From: Pelagibius litoralis
GTDB taxonomy: Bacteria > Pseudomonadota > Alphaproteobacteria > Kiloniellales > Kiloniellaceae
Length of the DNA stretch: 64,000 bases
Assembly (NCBI RefSeq): GCF_011683915.1
Contig: NZ_JAAQPH010000011.1
Coordinates: 124,001 to 188,000 of the forward strand
Direction of reading: 5' to 3'
Below, in pieces: positions 1 through 8,902 of the stretch (the first letter of the stretch is position 1; each line of letters opens with the position of its first letter). Below the pieces are notes generated by a model. That model did not search any database. It had not been told where the DNA came from and saw nothing but the letters and a program-made list of their open reading frames with translations. The position numbers and the translations under genes were made by a program.

Positions 1-321
1 ACTGCCTGGCATCGCCAGGGTGTGCAGCTTGTGGTGATAACCAGAGGTGCCGAGGGAGCCCTGGTCTCCCTGCGCGGTGAGGTGTTCGAGACGCCCGGCC
101 GCCAGGTCGATACCGTTGATACCGTGGGGGCCGGCGATACCTTTCAGGCGGCATTGCTTTGCGGCCTGCAGGAACTTGGCAGGGCAACGCGGGAAGGTCT
201 GGTCAACCTGCCGCTCGACGATTGTCGCCGTATCGTCGCTTTCGCTGTCGAAGCGGCTGGTGTGACCTGCGGGCGGCGTGGCGCTGATCTGCCGCGCCGG
301 GAAGAGCTGCCGACGCTCTAA
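1..321 (+). CDS. PfkB-family carbohydrate kinase, C-terminal part (5' end outside window)
   Basis: The frame is open from base 1 and ends with TAA, so only about the last 106 residues are present. The DTVGAGDTF motif, with GAGD at bases 127-138, is the second PfkB signature; its Asp is the catalytic base of ribokinase and fructokinase family enzymes, which phosphorylate a sugar hydroxyl with ATP in the cytoplasm. The preceding VVITRGAEGAL strand-turn is the usual ATP-lid region. The substrate cannot be read from this fragment. A fructokinase is the commonest identity for such proteins in Alphaproteobacteria, but this is inference. The GTG at base 22 is internal, not the start. Confidence 0.88.
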   Translation, partial: TAWHRQGVQLVVITRGAEGALVSLRGEVFETPGRQVDTVDTVGAGDTFQAALLCGLQELGRATREGLVNLPLDDCRRIVAFAVEAAGVTCGRRGADLPRREELPTL

Positions 322-553
322 CCGCGCCGAATCGGTTTCTGTGCGCCGGCCCCCTGCGAAGCGGGCATGCCCATCCTGTCGGATGTCCAGGAATCTTTGA
401 GGATCGTTTCTCCCAGGAACCCGGGACAGATGTCCCGGATCGCGGACGCAAAATGCACATGGCCGGGACAATTGCCCGATTTTCAGCAGCCCGCCGATCG
501 GCGATACCTCATGGCCGCCGCTTCGCTTTTTGCCGCATTCTAGGAGACGTATA

Positions 554-1294
554 ATGCACCTGAAGCACCTTCTCATTACCACTTGCGCAGCGATGGCCCT
601 GGGCGCCGGCGCTGCTATGGCTGACAGCAGCGTCAGCCAACCCATCACTCAGATCGCCTATGACGCACCGGTTAATGTGTCTTTGAGCTTTAAACGGCAT
701 GTCGATGATAATCTGGCGGAGCAGGATGTGTTCATTGAGCGCGAAGCAGGTTCCGGCAAGGTCTATCGGCCGACCAAGGGTGACCAAGACCTCAAGTTGC
801 CGCTCTATGCGGCGGCGCGGCAGTTGGATCACAACCCTTTCGACGAGACCGCCGAGGGCCCTTGGCCCAAAGGCCGGCCCCTCGGGCTCACTCTGGGTGA
901 ATGGTTGAACGCCAAGGGCGAGGCGCGCTATAGCTGCCAGGACGGCGCCGGGACCTTGACGGCCGACTTCAGCGGACTCATTCCCGACGGCGTCTACACC
1001 ATGTGGCACTTCTTCATGGCTTCGCCGCCGACGGATCCCTTTATCGGGACCTACGACCTGCCGTTGGGGACGCGTGACGGCAGTCAATCTGTCTTCGCTG
1101 CCGACAAGGCGGGCGTGGCAAGGTTCGAGGCCACCTTCAAACCCTGCCTGCAGCTCACCGGTGAACATCTCGCCGCCGGCCTGGCGATCGCCTGGCACAG
1201 CGACGGCAAGACCTATGGCGTCGTGCCCGGAGCCTTCGCCACCTATTCGCACGTTCATCTCTATGCCGGTCTGCCCAAGCGCGGCGGAAACTAG
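554..1294 (+). CDS. Secreted/periplasmic protein of unknown function
   Basis: The 246-residue protein starts at the ATG preceded by TAGGAGACGT; an upstream in-frame start lacks a ribosome site. Residues 1-24 are a clear signal peptide (basic start, Leu/Ala-rich core, AMA-D cleavage). The mature part contains two Cys (in RYSCQDG and FKPCLQL) that could form a periplasmic disulfide, and a YTMWHFF / YSHVHLY pair of aromatic-His motifs that could bind metal. I do not recognise the family. It stands alone, with about 230 bases of non-coding DNA before it and a convergent gene after it. Confidence 0.75.
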   Translation: MHLKHLLITTCAAMALGAGAAMADSSVSQPITQIAYDAPVNVSLSFKRHVDDNLAEQDVFIEREAGSGKVYRPTKGDQDLKLPLYAAARQLDHNPFDETAEGPWPKGRPLGLTLGEWLNAKGEARYSCQDGAGTLTADFSGLIPDGVYTMWHFFMASPPTDPFIGTYDLPLGTRDGSQSVFAADKAGVARFEATFKPCLQLTGEHLAAGLAIAWHSDGKTYGVVPGAFATYSHVHLYAGLPKRGGN

Positions 1295-1402
1295 CGCAAA
1301 TCCGGGGCGCATGGCACCGCCGGCAGCGATCCCCCGTGTGATCCAGCGCCCCGGTTTGTCCGACCTCGCCGAGCATTCGGTCAGGCTGGTAGCAGTTGTG
1401 AC

Positions 1403-1756
1403 TTAGTTGAAGGAGTTGTAGATCGACCGGGCGATTTCGCCTTCCAGCGGAAACGACAACATGCCCATGACCGAGTAGCCCAGCAGCCAGGGCATCAGAT
1501 AGAAGCGGATCATGAAGAAGAACCAGGCGACGTAGAGCGGCACCAGCGGGTCGAGCAGGAAGCTTGGCGTCACTGGCCGGAACACGCGAATGATCGGGTT
1601 GGTCGCTTTGACGAAGAACTTCATGAAAAAGAAGTCGGAGTTCTCCGGCAGGAACATGTTCATGGCGACGCGGCCGATCAGCGTCCACATGATCACGCCC
1701 AGCGTATAGTCGATGGCGATGATCCAGATCGGGAAGATGGCAAGAGGATCAGTCAT
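1403..1756 (-). CDS. YggT-like small integral membrane protein
   Basis: A 117-residue protein with two to three hydrophobic segments: the N-terminal IFPIWIIAIDYTLGVIMW, a central LVPLYVAWFFFMIRFYL, and a weaker C-terminal one. The RVFRPVTPSFLLDPLVP stretch between segments resembles the 'RPxRRxxPxxGxxDxxP' loop of YggT proteins. YggT-family members are inner-membrane proteins linked to osmotic tolerance and cell-division gene clusters. The exact role here is unknown. It lies downstream of the symporter operon on the same strand, separated from it by a strong hairpin, so it is probably transcribed separately. Confidence 0.6.
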   Translation of the reverse strand: MTDPLAIFPIWIIAIDYTLGVIMWTLIGRVAMNMFLPENSDFFFMKFFVKATNPIIRVFRPVTPSFLLDPLVPLYVAWFFFMIRFYLMPWLLGYSVMGMLSFPLEGEIARSIYNSFN

Positions 1757-1788
1757 CTAGGCTTGTCCGGCTCTATCGGAATAAGGAA

Positions 1789-1813
1789 GGGGGGCGGAAA
1801 ATCTCCGCCCCCC
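1789..1813 (-). terminator. Hairpin terminator after the symporter operon
   Basis: Perfect 10-bp stem (GGGGGGCGGA with TCCGCCCCCC) and a 5-base loop, 27 bases beyond the symporter stop. In the minus direction it is followed by a short T-rich run (TTCCTTATT). This fits a rho-independent terminator for the symporter genes. Confidence 0.7.
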
Positions 1814-1839
1814 GAAGTTTAGATCCTGTAACTGCAGGC

Positions 1840-3657
1840 TTAGTGCTTGGCACCGAGGATCGTCTCGCCCGAAGGGATGCGAACCTCGTCGACCATCGCC
1901 TGGGTCTCGGCATCCGGTGCCGGGGTCATCAGGCTGACCACCACCATGGCAACCAGGCTGACCGGCATGCCGATGATGGCAAACCGCAGACCGTCAATCG
2001 CGAAGACCGGATCGATGATCTTGTTGTGGATCAGGAAGAGATAGGCCGATCCGGCAACGAAACCGCAGATCATTCCGGCAATCGCCCCCTGGGTGTTGGC
2101 CCGTTTCCACCAGACCCCCAGAACCAAGGGGAAGAACAAGCCCGATGCCGCAAAGCAGAATGCCCAGGCCACCGCACCAAGGATACCGGTGAGCTGAAGG
2201 CTGGCCACAAGGGCAGCCGCCATACCGATACCGACCAGCAGGATGCGGGCAACGATGAGACGATGCTTCGTATCCGCCTTGGGGTCGATGATCTTGTAGT
2301 AAAGATCATGGCTGAGGGCGTTGGCGATGGCCAGCAACAGGCCGTCCGCGGTCGACATGGCGGCAGCCAGGCCGCCGGCGGCAACCAGACCGGACACCAC
2401 GTACGGCAGGCCGGCGATTTCCGGCGTTGCCAGCACCACGATATCAGGCCGCATGAAGAACTCGTTCAGCTGCAGGATACCGTCACCGTTGCTGTCGGAA
2501 AGCCACAGCATGTTCACGCTTTCCCAGTTCTGCACCCAGGCCAGGCTCTTCACTATCTCGAAAGACTGTCCGATGATCGCGGTGGGCAGGGTCGGATCGA
2601 GAAGCTGCAGCTTGGTCAGCGTGGCCAGGGCCGGCGCCGTAAAGTACAGCAGGAAGATGAAGAGCAGGGAAAAGGCGACCGATTTGCGGGCTGCACGAAC
2701 CGACGGCGTCGTGAAGTAACGCATCAGAATGTGCGGCAGAGAGGCCGTGCCCGCCATCATGCAGAACGCCAGGGAGACGAACTTCCAGGAGTCCATGCCG
2801 CCCTGCGGATCGTTGTGCGGTGTTATCAGAGTCCTGACACCGCCAAAGGGTGCGCTTTCAGTCGCCGCGACCCCAAGACTGAGCAAGGGCTCCAGTTCCT
2901 GAATTCGGGCGACCGCATCCCCATAGGAAAAGTGCGGAATGATCCCGAAACCCTGCTTGTTGGACATCCAGATAACCGGTGCCAGATAGGCGATGATCAG
3001 CACGATGTACTGCGCCACCTGGGTCCAGGTCACCGCCCGCATACCGCCGAGCATGGAGCACAGCAGGATACCGAGCAGGCCGATCCAGACGCCGAACTCG
3101 AAGGGAATGTGCAAGGCACGCGCGGCGATGGTGCCGGAAGCGTTGATCTGAGCGGTCACGTAGGTGAAAGAGGCGACCACCAGAATGATGACAGCGCAGA
3201 AGCGCGCAACGTTGCCGCCATAGCGGGTACCGATGAAGTCCGGCACGGTGTAGCAACCGAACTTGCGCAGGTAGGGCGCCATCAGCGAGTTCACCAGCAC
3301 ATAGCCGCCGGTCCAGCCCACGATGAAGCCCAGATAACCGTAGCCGCCGAAGTAGATTCCACCGGCCAGGGCGACGAAGGAGGCACCGGACATCCAGTCC
3401 GCGGCTGTCGCCATGCCGTTGTAGACGGCGGGCACTTCGCGCCCGGCGACGTAATAGGCATCGACCTGCATGGTCCGTGACAGCCAGCCGATCAACGCAT
3501 AGATGACGACCGTGAAGGCAACGAAGAGGATGCCGATGGTGTCGGCACCGACGCCCATCTGTTCAAGGATGGCCATCAAGGCCACGAAAACAAGAAAACC
3601 GCCGGTGTACATCGCGTACACCTTGCCAAGGTTTTCGATGAAACTGCCTTTTATCAT
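1840..3657 (-). CDS. Sodium:solute symporter, VC_2705/ActP-like large subunit
   Basis: A 605-residue SSS-family transporter with about 13 membrane segments. It has the N-terminal sodium-site region (AADWMSGASFVALAG, residues about 86-100) and the family's DFIGTRYG and MSTADGLLLAIANALSHDLYYK signatures. The family co-transports sodium with small carboxylates such as acetate; the VC_2705 subgroup is always paired with a DUF4212 small protein, which is present 15 bases upstream. Residues 388-399 (DSNGDGILQLNE) in an extramembrane loop match a canonical EF-hand calcium loop. The ATG has a GGGGGGA site. Substrate unproven; a monocarboxylate is most likely. Confidence 0.93.
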   Translation of the reverse strand: MIKGSFIENLGKVYAMYTGGFLVFVALMAILEQMGVGADTIGILFVAFTVVIYALIGWLSRTMQVDAYYVAGREVPAVYNGMATAADWMSGASFVALAGGIYFGGYGYLGFIVGWTGGYVLVNSLMAPYLRKFGCYTVPDFIGTRYGGNVARFCAVIILVVASFTYVTAQINASGTIAARALHIPFEFGVWIGLLGILLCSMLGGMRAVTWTQVAQYIVLIIAYLAPVIWMSNKQGFGIIPHFSYGDAVARIQELEPLLSLGVAATESAPFGGVRTLITPHNDPQGGMDSWKFVSLAFCMMAGTASLPHILMRYFTTPSVRAARKSVAFSLLFIFLLYFTAPALATLTKLQLLDPTLPTAIIGQSFEIVKSLAWVQNWESVNMLWLSDSNGDGILQLNEFFMRPDIVVLATPEIAGLPYVVSGLVAAGGLAAAMSTADGLLLAIANALSHDLYYKIIDPKADTKHRLIVARILLVGIGMAAALVASLQLTGILGAVAWAFCFAASGLFFPLVLGVWWKRANTQGAIAGMICGFVAGSAYLFLIHNKIIDPVFAIDGLRFAIIGMPVSLVAMVVVSLMTPAPDAETQAMVDEVRIPSGETILGAKH

Positions 3658-3672
3658 ATCGATCTATCCCCC

Positions 3673-3936
3673 CTATTCGTCGCCGACGCCGGCTTCATCG
3701 TCGATCGTGTCCTGGCGCCAATTCTGAAAGAAAATCAGCACCACAAAGACGACCAATGAACCTTGAACGATCAGGTAGTAGCCGAGCGGAAAGCCCAGGA
3801 AGGAAAATTCATTCAGTGCCTTGGCATTCCAAGGCAGGATAAAGGCGAAGATCGCCCAGATCGCCAGAACCAGGATCGTAAGACCCCGGGTTCGCGACCA
3901 GTGGCGCGTTTTGGCTTCACTACTGATATCGGACAT
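3673..3936 (-). CDS. DUF4212 small subunit of the sodium/solute symporter
   Basis: An 87-residue protein with two membrane helices (about residues 19-36 and 50-70) and a charged C-terminus (DTIDDEAGVGDE). This matches the DUF4212 'symporter small subunit' family in size and in the LTILVLAIWAIFAFILP and GFPLGYYLIVQGSLVVFV segments. It is the first gene of a two-gene operon with the large subunit 15 bases on. The ATG follows GGGGGAG at good spacing. Family members are known only by co-occurrence with the transporter; a structural or assembly role is inferred. Confidence 0.9.
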   Translation of the reverse strand: MSDISSEAKTRHWSRTRGLTILVLAIWAIFAFILPWNAKALNEFSFLGFPLGYYLIVQGSLVVFVVLIFFQNWRQDTIDDEAGVGDE

Positions 3937-4053
3937 GTTTGCTCCCCCAACTGCCGTCTCTGTCGATGGCTTCTATCATTGCAATCCCAAGTGCTTGTCG
4001 ATTCTACCCCAGTACTCAAGCGCTCTCAGCGAAGAGCTGGGAGTAGATCATGA

Positions 4054-4857
4054 TTGTGCGAAAATGAAAACCTTAGTAGTACCGCTTATGATGATCCTCT
4101 GGCTGATTTTGATCGGTACAACGAAGCAAGACGCTGGACCCCGCTGGAAAAGGGACTTTGGCGCGTGATTTCGTTATTAAAGAGTGGCTTGGCCTTACTA
4201 AAGATGGCCTTGAATTTTGTCCCTGATTTCGTTGCGCGACTGACTGTGCGGCGCGACTCGGGGCCGCTCGACAGCCTGGATAGCGTGTGTTCCTTCGTCT
4301 CGACTCGCTCTGCTTTTGTCGCCCAGAAGACTCTCTATGGCTATGTAAAAACGCGCATGGGCACGCGTTATCCGAGTATGTTCGAGAATGATGTACTCAT
4401 TTCATCGGTCAACATTGCCAAAATGAATATTTTTGCGGCCTGCCTTTCGGATCTGGCGATCTATGCGGCGACGCGGACACTGCGCGATGCATCGCCTGAC
4501 GGCGCGGTTTACAGGGATCTGGCGCTTCGTTGCTTCAAACGCGGGTTAAGCGACAACGAGGAACAGGTCCTCAGTACCAATGCTTTCTCTCCGTCCGAGG
4601 CCCTGGCCGCCTTCGAGCAGCGCCTGGCTTTTCAGGACTGGTACGGCGGATTGCCGGCGCCGGAACTCTTTACCGCCAGCCCGGCGGCGCTTTTCAAATG
4701 GGCCCCCATCGCCCCGGAGCTGAAGCGCCAAGACAAGGAGATTGTCGAGAACTCCATCAGGTTCACCTGGCGGGATGTGCGCGCTCAGTTCGAAAAGCGG
4801 ATAGACGCGGCTGGTGTTGCGACGGATCTGAACAGCTTTCGGTTGTCCCGGAATTGA
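4054..4857 (+). CDS. Conserved hypothetical protein, helical
   Basis: A 267-residue protein starting at TTG, with GGGAG about 10 bases upstream. No signal peptide. It is mostly amphipathic helix, with a hydrophobic stretch near residues 38-60 (VISLLKSGLALLKMALNFVPDF) that could dip into a membrane. No catalytic motif recognised. It is divergent from the symporter operon and 94 bases ahead of the exonuclease/CBS/DUF294 gene on the same strand, so it may be co-transcribed with that gene. Its composition is less GC-rich near the start than its neighbours. Function unknown. Confidence 0.65.
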   Translation: MCENENLSSTAYDDPLADFDRYNEARRWTPLEKGLWRVISLLKSGLALLKMALNFVPDFVARLTVRRDSGPLDSLDSVCSFVSTRSAFVAQKTLYGYVKTRMGTRYPSMFENDVLISSVNIAKMNIFAACLSDLAIYAATRTLRDASPDGAVYRDLALRCFKRGLSDNEEQVLSTNAFSPSEALAAFEQRLAFQDWYGGLPAPELFTASPAALFKWAPIAPELKRQDKEIVENSIRFTWRDVRAQFEKRIDAAGVATDLNSFRLSRN

Positions 4858-4951
4858 TCCGGATCAAGTCCTCCGCCCTGCGGATAGGCGCTATATTGCG
4901 ACGCGCATTGGGCGCTAGGCTTGGGGAGTCCGGGCCTGGGGGAGTCTGGGG

Positions 4952-7195
4952 ATGAGTTTTGCCCGCATACAAATGAGTATTTCGGCGCTGCCGCTGGCCG
5001 CCTTGCCGGCGGTGGTTCTGGATACGGAAACCACCGGCCTCGACGTGGCCGAGGACCGGGTCATCGAGATCGGCGCCGTACGCAGCGGCGGTAGCGGTAA
5101 AGACGCCAAGGGTAAAGGTGGCGGCGAGTTTGAGGAGATCGAAACCTATTCGGCGTTGGTCAACCCGGCGATCCCGATCCCGCCCGCTTCGTCCGAGATC
5201 CACCATATCGGCGACGCCGACGTGGCCGCCGCGCCGGAATTTGCCGAGGCCATGGCGGATTTCGCGCAGTGGAGCGGTCCGGCGGTCATTGTCGGCTATT
5301 CCATCGGTTTCGATCTGGCGATCCTGAAGGCGGAACATGAGCGGAACGGCTTGGCGTGGCAGACGCCGCGCAGCCTCGACGTGCGCCATCTGGTGCAGCT
5401 GGTTTCCCCCAGCCTGACGGATCCGTCGCTGGAAACCGTGGCTGCCTGGCTCGGCCTTGAGGTCACCGAGCGGCATCGGGCACTGAGCGACGCGCTGCTG
5501 ACGGCGCAGGTCTTCGCCGCCCTGATTCCGCAGTTGCGCCAGCGCGGCATCGCGACGCTGTCGGAGGCGGAGCGCGCCTGCCGCTCCCTGACCGCCCGGA
5601 TGGATGAGGAGGCGAAGGCCGGATGGCACGCCCAAGGCGCCGACGGCGGTGCTGTCAAGCAAAGCGTTGCCGAATACGCGCGGGTCGACAGCTTTCCCTA
5701 CCGGCACCGGGTCGCCGACATCATGAGCGCACCGCCGCTTGTCGTCGCCGGCACGACGCCCCTCAAAGACGCGCTGGGTCTTATGGCGCAGAAGAAGGTC
5801 AGTTCCCTTTTCGTCGCGCCGGAAAGCAACACTGGGCCCGAGGGCAACATTGGGAAGGCAAAAGGCGAAGCCTTCGGGATCGTTACCGAGCGCGACGTCC
5901 TGCGGGCGCTTGCTGCCGAAGGCGCAGGTGCGCTGGATCAGAAAGTAGACCGATTCAGCCAGAGCCCGCTGGTGACCATCGGCGGCGACGAGTTTGTCTA
6001 TCGCGCCCTCGCCCGTATGAGCACCAAGGGGTTCCGCCATCTTGGCGTGGTCGATCCGGCGGGCGCGCTGACCGGGGCTTTGAGCGCGCGTGACCTGCTG
6101 CGTCAACGCGCCGACGATGCGGTGTCGCTGGGCGACAGCATCGAAACGGCCACGACCCCGGCGGCCCTTGGGCTCATCTGGTCGGAACTGACCACGGTCG
6201 TGCGCACCCTGGCTCATGAGGATGTCGATGCCCGCGATATCGCGGCGATCGTTTCGCGGGAGCTGCGCGCCCTGACGCGGCGGGCCTGCGAGCTGGCGGA
6301 AAGCGATATGGCGGCGGAGGGCAAGGGGCCGCCGCCGGTTCCCTACGCCATGCTCGTCCTCGGTTCTGGCGGCCGCGGCGAGAGCCTTTTGGCGATGGAT
6401 CAGGACAATGCCATCGTTTTCAGCGAGGGCGCCCCCGGCGGGACTGCCGACCTCTGGTTCGAAGAACTCGGCAAGCGGGTCGCCGATACCCTGAACGATG
6501 CCGGTGTCGTCTACTGCAAGGGTGGTATCATGGCCTCGAACGCGGCCTGGCGCCAGGATCTCGATGGCTGGCGGGAGACCATAGGGGCGTGGATTACCCG
6601 CTCCAAGCCCGAGGATATCCTGAACTGTGACATTTTCTTCGATGCCACCCCGGTTCACGGCGACACGACGCTCGCCCAAACGCTGAAGGATGAGGCTCTG
6701 GCGGCCGCCCAGAGCGCGCGGAGCTTCACAAAACTGCTGGCGCTGAATGCCGGGAGTTTTACCTTGCCGCTCGGCTGGTTCGGCAAGGTCAGGCTGCAGG
6801 ACGGGCGGGTCGATCTCAAGAAGGGTGGCATCATGCCGGTGTTTTCCACGGCGCGCGTTCTCGCCCTGCAATATGGGCTAAAGGCCGTGTCGACGCGCGA
6901 GCGCCTGGAGGCATACCGGGCGCTGCAGGAATCCGCCGGCATCGGGTCCGGCATGGGGCCCGATAGGGGGGCTGACAGGGGGGGCGATAAGAACATCGGC
7001 AACCTGATCGAGGCCCACCGGATCCTGCTGAACCTTATTCTGCGCCAGCAATTGCGCGATATCGCCCACGGCGTGCCGCTGTCCAACAAGGTCGCGCCCG
7101 GCGAGCTGACGGCTTATGACAGGCAGCAGATGAAGTGGGCGCTGGAGCGTATCCCCTCCGTTGCCGACGTTCTGGGCACGCCCGCTCTGGGCTGA
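4952..7195 (+). CDS. Fusion: DnaQ-like 3'-5' exonuclease, CBS pair, DUF294 nucleotidyltransferase-like
   Basis: A 747-residue multidomain protein. Residues about 18-195 are a DEDDh exonuclease with D24/E26 (DTETTGL), D121 (GFDLAIL) and H175/D180 (RHRALSD). Residues about 254-390 are a CBS pair, starting DIMSAPPLVV, that would sense adenine nucleotides. Residues about 400-740 are DUF294 plus its C-terminal domain; GSGGRGE (471-477) and DQDNA (483-487) form the nucleotidyltransferase G-S...D-x-D site, as in GlnD. CBS-DUF294 proteins and DnaQ-like exonucleases commonly sit as separate genes beside VC_2705-type symporters. Here they are one polypeptide, next to that symporter. Role inferred: nucleotide-responsive control of carboxylate uptake. 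An alternative start at 4973 is possible. Confidence 0.9.
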   Translation: MSFARIQMSISALPLAALPAVVLDTETTGLDVAEDRVIEIGAVRSGGSGKDAKGKGGGEFEEIETYSALVNPAIPIPPASSEIHHIGDADVAAAPEFAEAMADFAQWSGPAVIVGYSIGFDLAILKAEHERNGLAWQTPRSLDVRHLVQLVSPSLTDPSLETVAAWLGLEVTERHRALSDALLTAQVFAALIPQLRQRGIATLSEAERACRSLTARMDEEAKAGWHAQGADGGAVKQSVAEYARVDSFPYRHRVADIMSAPPLVVAGTTPLKDALGLMAQKKVSSLFVAPESNTGPEGNIGKAKGEAFGIVTERDVLRALAAEGAGALDQKVDRFSQSPLVTIGGDEFVYRALARMSTKGFRHLGVVDPAGALTGALSARDLLRQRADDAVSLGDSIETATTPAALGLIWSELTTVVRTLAHEDVDARDIAAIVSRELRALTRRACELAESDMAAEGKGPPPVPYAMLVLGSGGRGESLLAMDQDNAIVFSEGAPGGTADLWFEELGKRVADTLNDAGVVYCKGGIMASNAAWRQDLDGWRETIGAWITRSKPEDILNCDIFFDATPVHGDTTLAQTLKDEALAAAQSARSFTKLLALNAGSFTLPLGWFGKVRLQDGRVDLKKGGIMPVFSTARVLALQYGLKAVSTRERLEAYRALQESAGIGSGMGPDRGADRGGDKNIGNLIEAHRILLNLILRQQLRDIAHGVPLSNKVAPGELTAYDRQQMKWALERIPSVADVLGTPALG

Positions 7196-7293
7196 CTGTT
7201 TGCGATTTCCCGGATCGTCTCTATCTTAAGGATAAGCCTTGGCCTGGCGAGTCTCAGGTCACCATCAGGCATTTTGATATGAGGGGAGATCTC

Positions 7294-7734
7294 TTGCGTT
7301 ATCTGCACACTATGGTTCGGGTCAAGGACCTGGACGCCTCGCTGAACTTTTACTGCAACCTGCTCGGCCTGACCGAGGTCCGTCGCATGGACAGCGAGAA
7401 GGGCCGCTTTACCCTGGTTTTCCTGGCCGCGCCGGAAGACGAAGGACGGGCCCGGGAAGACAAGGCGCCGCTGGTCGAACTGACCTACAACTGGGACCCG
7501 GAGAACTACGACGGCGGCCGCAACTTCGGTCATCTGGCTTATGCGGTGGACGACATCTACGGCCTCTGCCAGAAGCTGCAGGACGGCGGTGTGGTGATCA
7601 ACCGCCCGCCGCGCGACGGTCACATGGCCTTCGTGCGTTCGCCCGACGGTATCTCGGTGGAACTCCTCCAGAAAGGCGATTCCCTGGCGCCGGCGGAGCC
7701 CTGGTCTTCGATGGAAAATACCGGCAGCTGGTAA
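7294..7734 (+). CDS. gloA: Lactoylglutathione lyase (glyoxalase I)
   Basis: A 146-residue VOC-fold enzyme that isomerises the methylglyoxal-glutathione hemithioacetal to S-lactoylglutathione. I chose the TTG at 7294 because GAGGGGAG lies 5-6 bases upstream and the protein then starts MRYLHTMVRV like other GloA proteins. All four metal ligands are visible: H5, E62 (VELTYNW), H80 (FGHLAYAV) and E123 (SVELLQK). The family is often nickel- or cobalt-dependent in bacteria. Small cytoplasmic dimer. The next gene starts only 5 bases after its stop. Confidence 0.92.
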   Translation: MRYLHTMVRVKDLDASLNFYCNLLGLTEVRRMDSEKGRFTLVFLAAPEDEGRAREDKAPLVELTYNWDPENYDGGRNFGHLAYAVDDIYGLCQKLQDGGVVINRPPRDGHMAFVRSPDGISVELLQKGDSLAPAEPWSSMENTGSW

Positions 7735-7739
7735 GCTCT

Positions 7740-8900
7740 GTGGCGCCTTTCGCCATAAGGACGCGAACGGCTGTACTTCGGTGGCTTCTGCCCGTTGCTC
7801 TGGTCGCTGCAACTCTGGTCGGCACCTTGCCGGCCAGGGCGCAGCTGGGGCCCTGCGATCAACCGCAACCGGTTTGCGATGTCAGGGCGGCGGTCTTTGC
7901 AATCTCTGCCTTCGATCCCGTTGGTTCAGCCGTTCGGATTGCACCGAACCGCCTGGTGACCGCGCGCCATGTGGTGGCGGATGAGAAGGAAGCGACGCTT
8001 TTCCTGGCCGACGGCACGCCCCTGACGGCGCAGGTCGTGCCGAGCGCTTATCCCGCCGATCTGGTTTTCCTGGAGGTGAACGGCCTGCCGGCCGGACCCA
8101 GCCTGACGGCGGCTGAAGCGACACCCGGCAGCGGGCTCTTTACTGTCGGCGCCGATGTCGGGCGCCAGCAGATCCGCGCCTACGACCCGGGCAGGACCGT
8201 GGCGCTACCGGCGCCGGACCATCCCCTCGCCCGACTGCACCACACGGCCTACAGCCAGCCGGGGAACAGCGGCGGTGCGCTGGTGGACGCCGAAGGCGGC
8301 CTTGTCGGTATCGTCGCCTCCGGCGGCGAAGGCCGTTTCGAGGCCATACCGGCCGCGGCGCTGACCGCGCTGGCGGCGCAAAGCGGCACGGATTTCGCCG
8401 AGGCGAGCGCCGAGATCGGTGCCGCTGTGCGTATCTGCACCACCCTGGTCGAGGACCACCAGGCAAGGCCGGGGCGTCTTGATGACCAGCAGGCCAAGGC
8501 CATCGCCACCGCCTGCGGGCGCAGCGGCAATCGCCAGCTCTTCGACCTCGCCGGGCAGACCCTGGGGCGCGGCGGCGCGGGTGAGGCGGCGGTCGCGCTC
8601 TTCGAACGCGGTCTGGCCGAAGACCCCAATGCGATCAACACGCGCCTTGGGCTGGTCATCACCCATCACCTGCTGCGCGACTACGAGGCGGAACTGCCGC
8701 ATCTGCACTGGCTGATGGATCGGGCCGGCGACGATCTGCAGGTTCTGCGCTTTGCCATCCAGGCCGGCACCTGGGGCGGCGATACTGCGCTGGCGCGCCG
8801 CGCCTTCGAGCACCTGAAACAGGTCAATCCGCAGACCGCCCCGGCGGCGGAGCGTTTCCTGAACCAGCCGCCACCAAGACCGCCGAAGTTGGCGAACTGA
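7740..8900 (+). CDS. Secreted trypsin-like serine protease with C-terminal repeat region
   Basis: A 386-residue protein with a signal peptide (residues 1-34, cleavage ARA-Q). The chymotrypsin/HtrA-type triad is H77 (TARHVV), D107 (YPADLVF) and S177 (QPGNSGGAL). There is no PDZ domain. Residues about 225-380 are helical and TPR-like (LFERGLAEDPNAINTRLGLV and similar). The GTG start is 5 bases after gloA and overlaps its translational neighbourhood, suggesting coupling. Two pairs of Cys flank the mature N-terminus and middle. It probably degrades or processes envelope proteins. The gene ends 2 bases from a convergent subtilisin-family gene. Confidence 0.85.
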   Translation: MAPFAIRTRTAVLRWLLPVALVAATLVGTLPARAQLGPCDQPQPVCDVRAAVFAISAFDPVGSAVRIAPNRLVTARHVVADEKEATLFLADGTPLTAQVVPSAYPADLVFLEVNGLPAGPSLTAAEATPGSGLFTVGADVGRQQIRAYDPGRTVALPAPDHPLARLHHTAYSQPGNSGGALVDAEGGLVGIVASGGEGRFEAIPAAALTALAAQSGTDFAEASAEIGAAVRICTTLVEDHQARPGRLDDQQAKAIATACGRSGNRQLFDLAGQTLGRGGAGEAAVALFERGLAEDPNAINTRLGLVITHHLLRDYEAELPHLHWLMDRAGDDLQVLRFAIQAGTWGGDTALARRAFEHLKQVNPQTAPAAERFLNQPPPRPPKLAN

Positions 8901-8902
8901 AA

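Noticed and set aside
1843-3480. A 545-residue plus-strand open frame opposite the symporter
   Set aside because: His/Gln/Arg-rich, no family resemblance; the minus-strand frame encodes an obvious 13-helix transporter.
4763-6871. A 702-residue minus-strand open frame opposite the exonuclease-CBS-DUF294 gene
   Set aside because: Low-complexity Arg/Gly/Gln-rich translation typical of the antisense of a GC-rich gene; the plus-strand protein has complete catalytic motifs.
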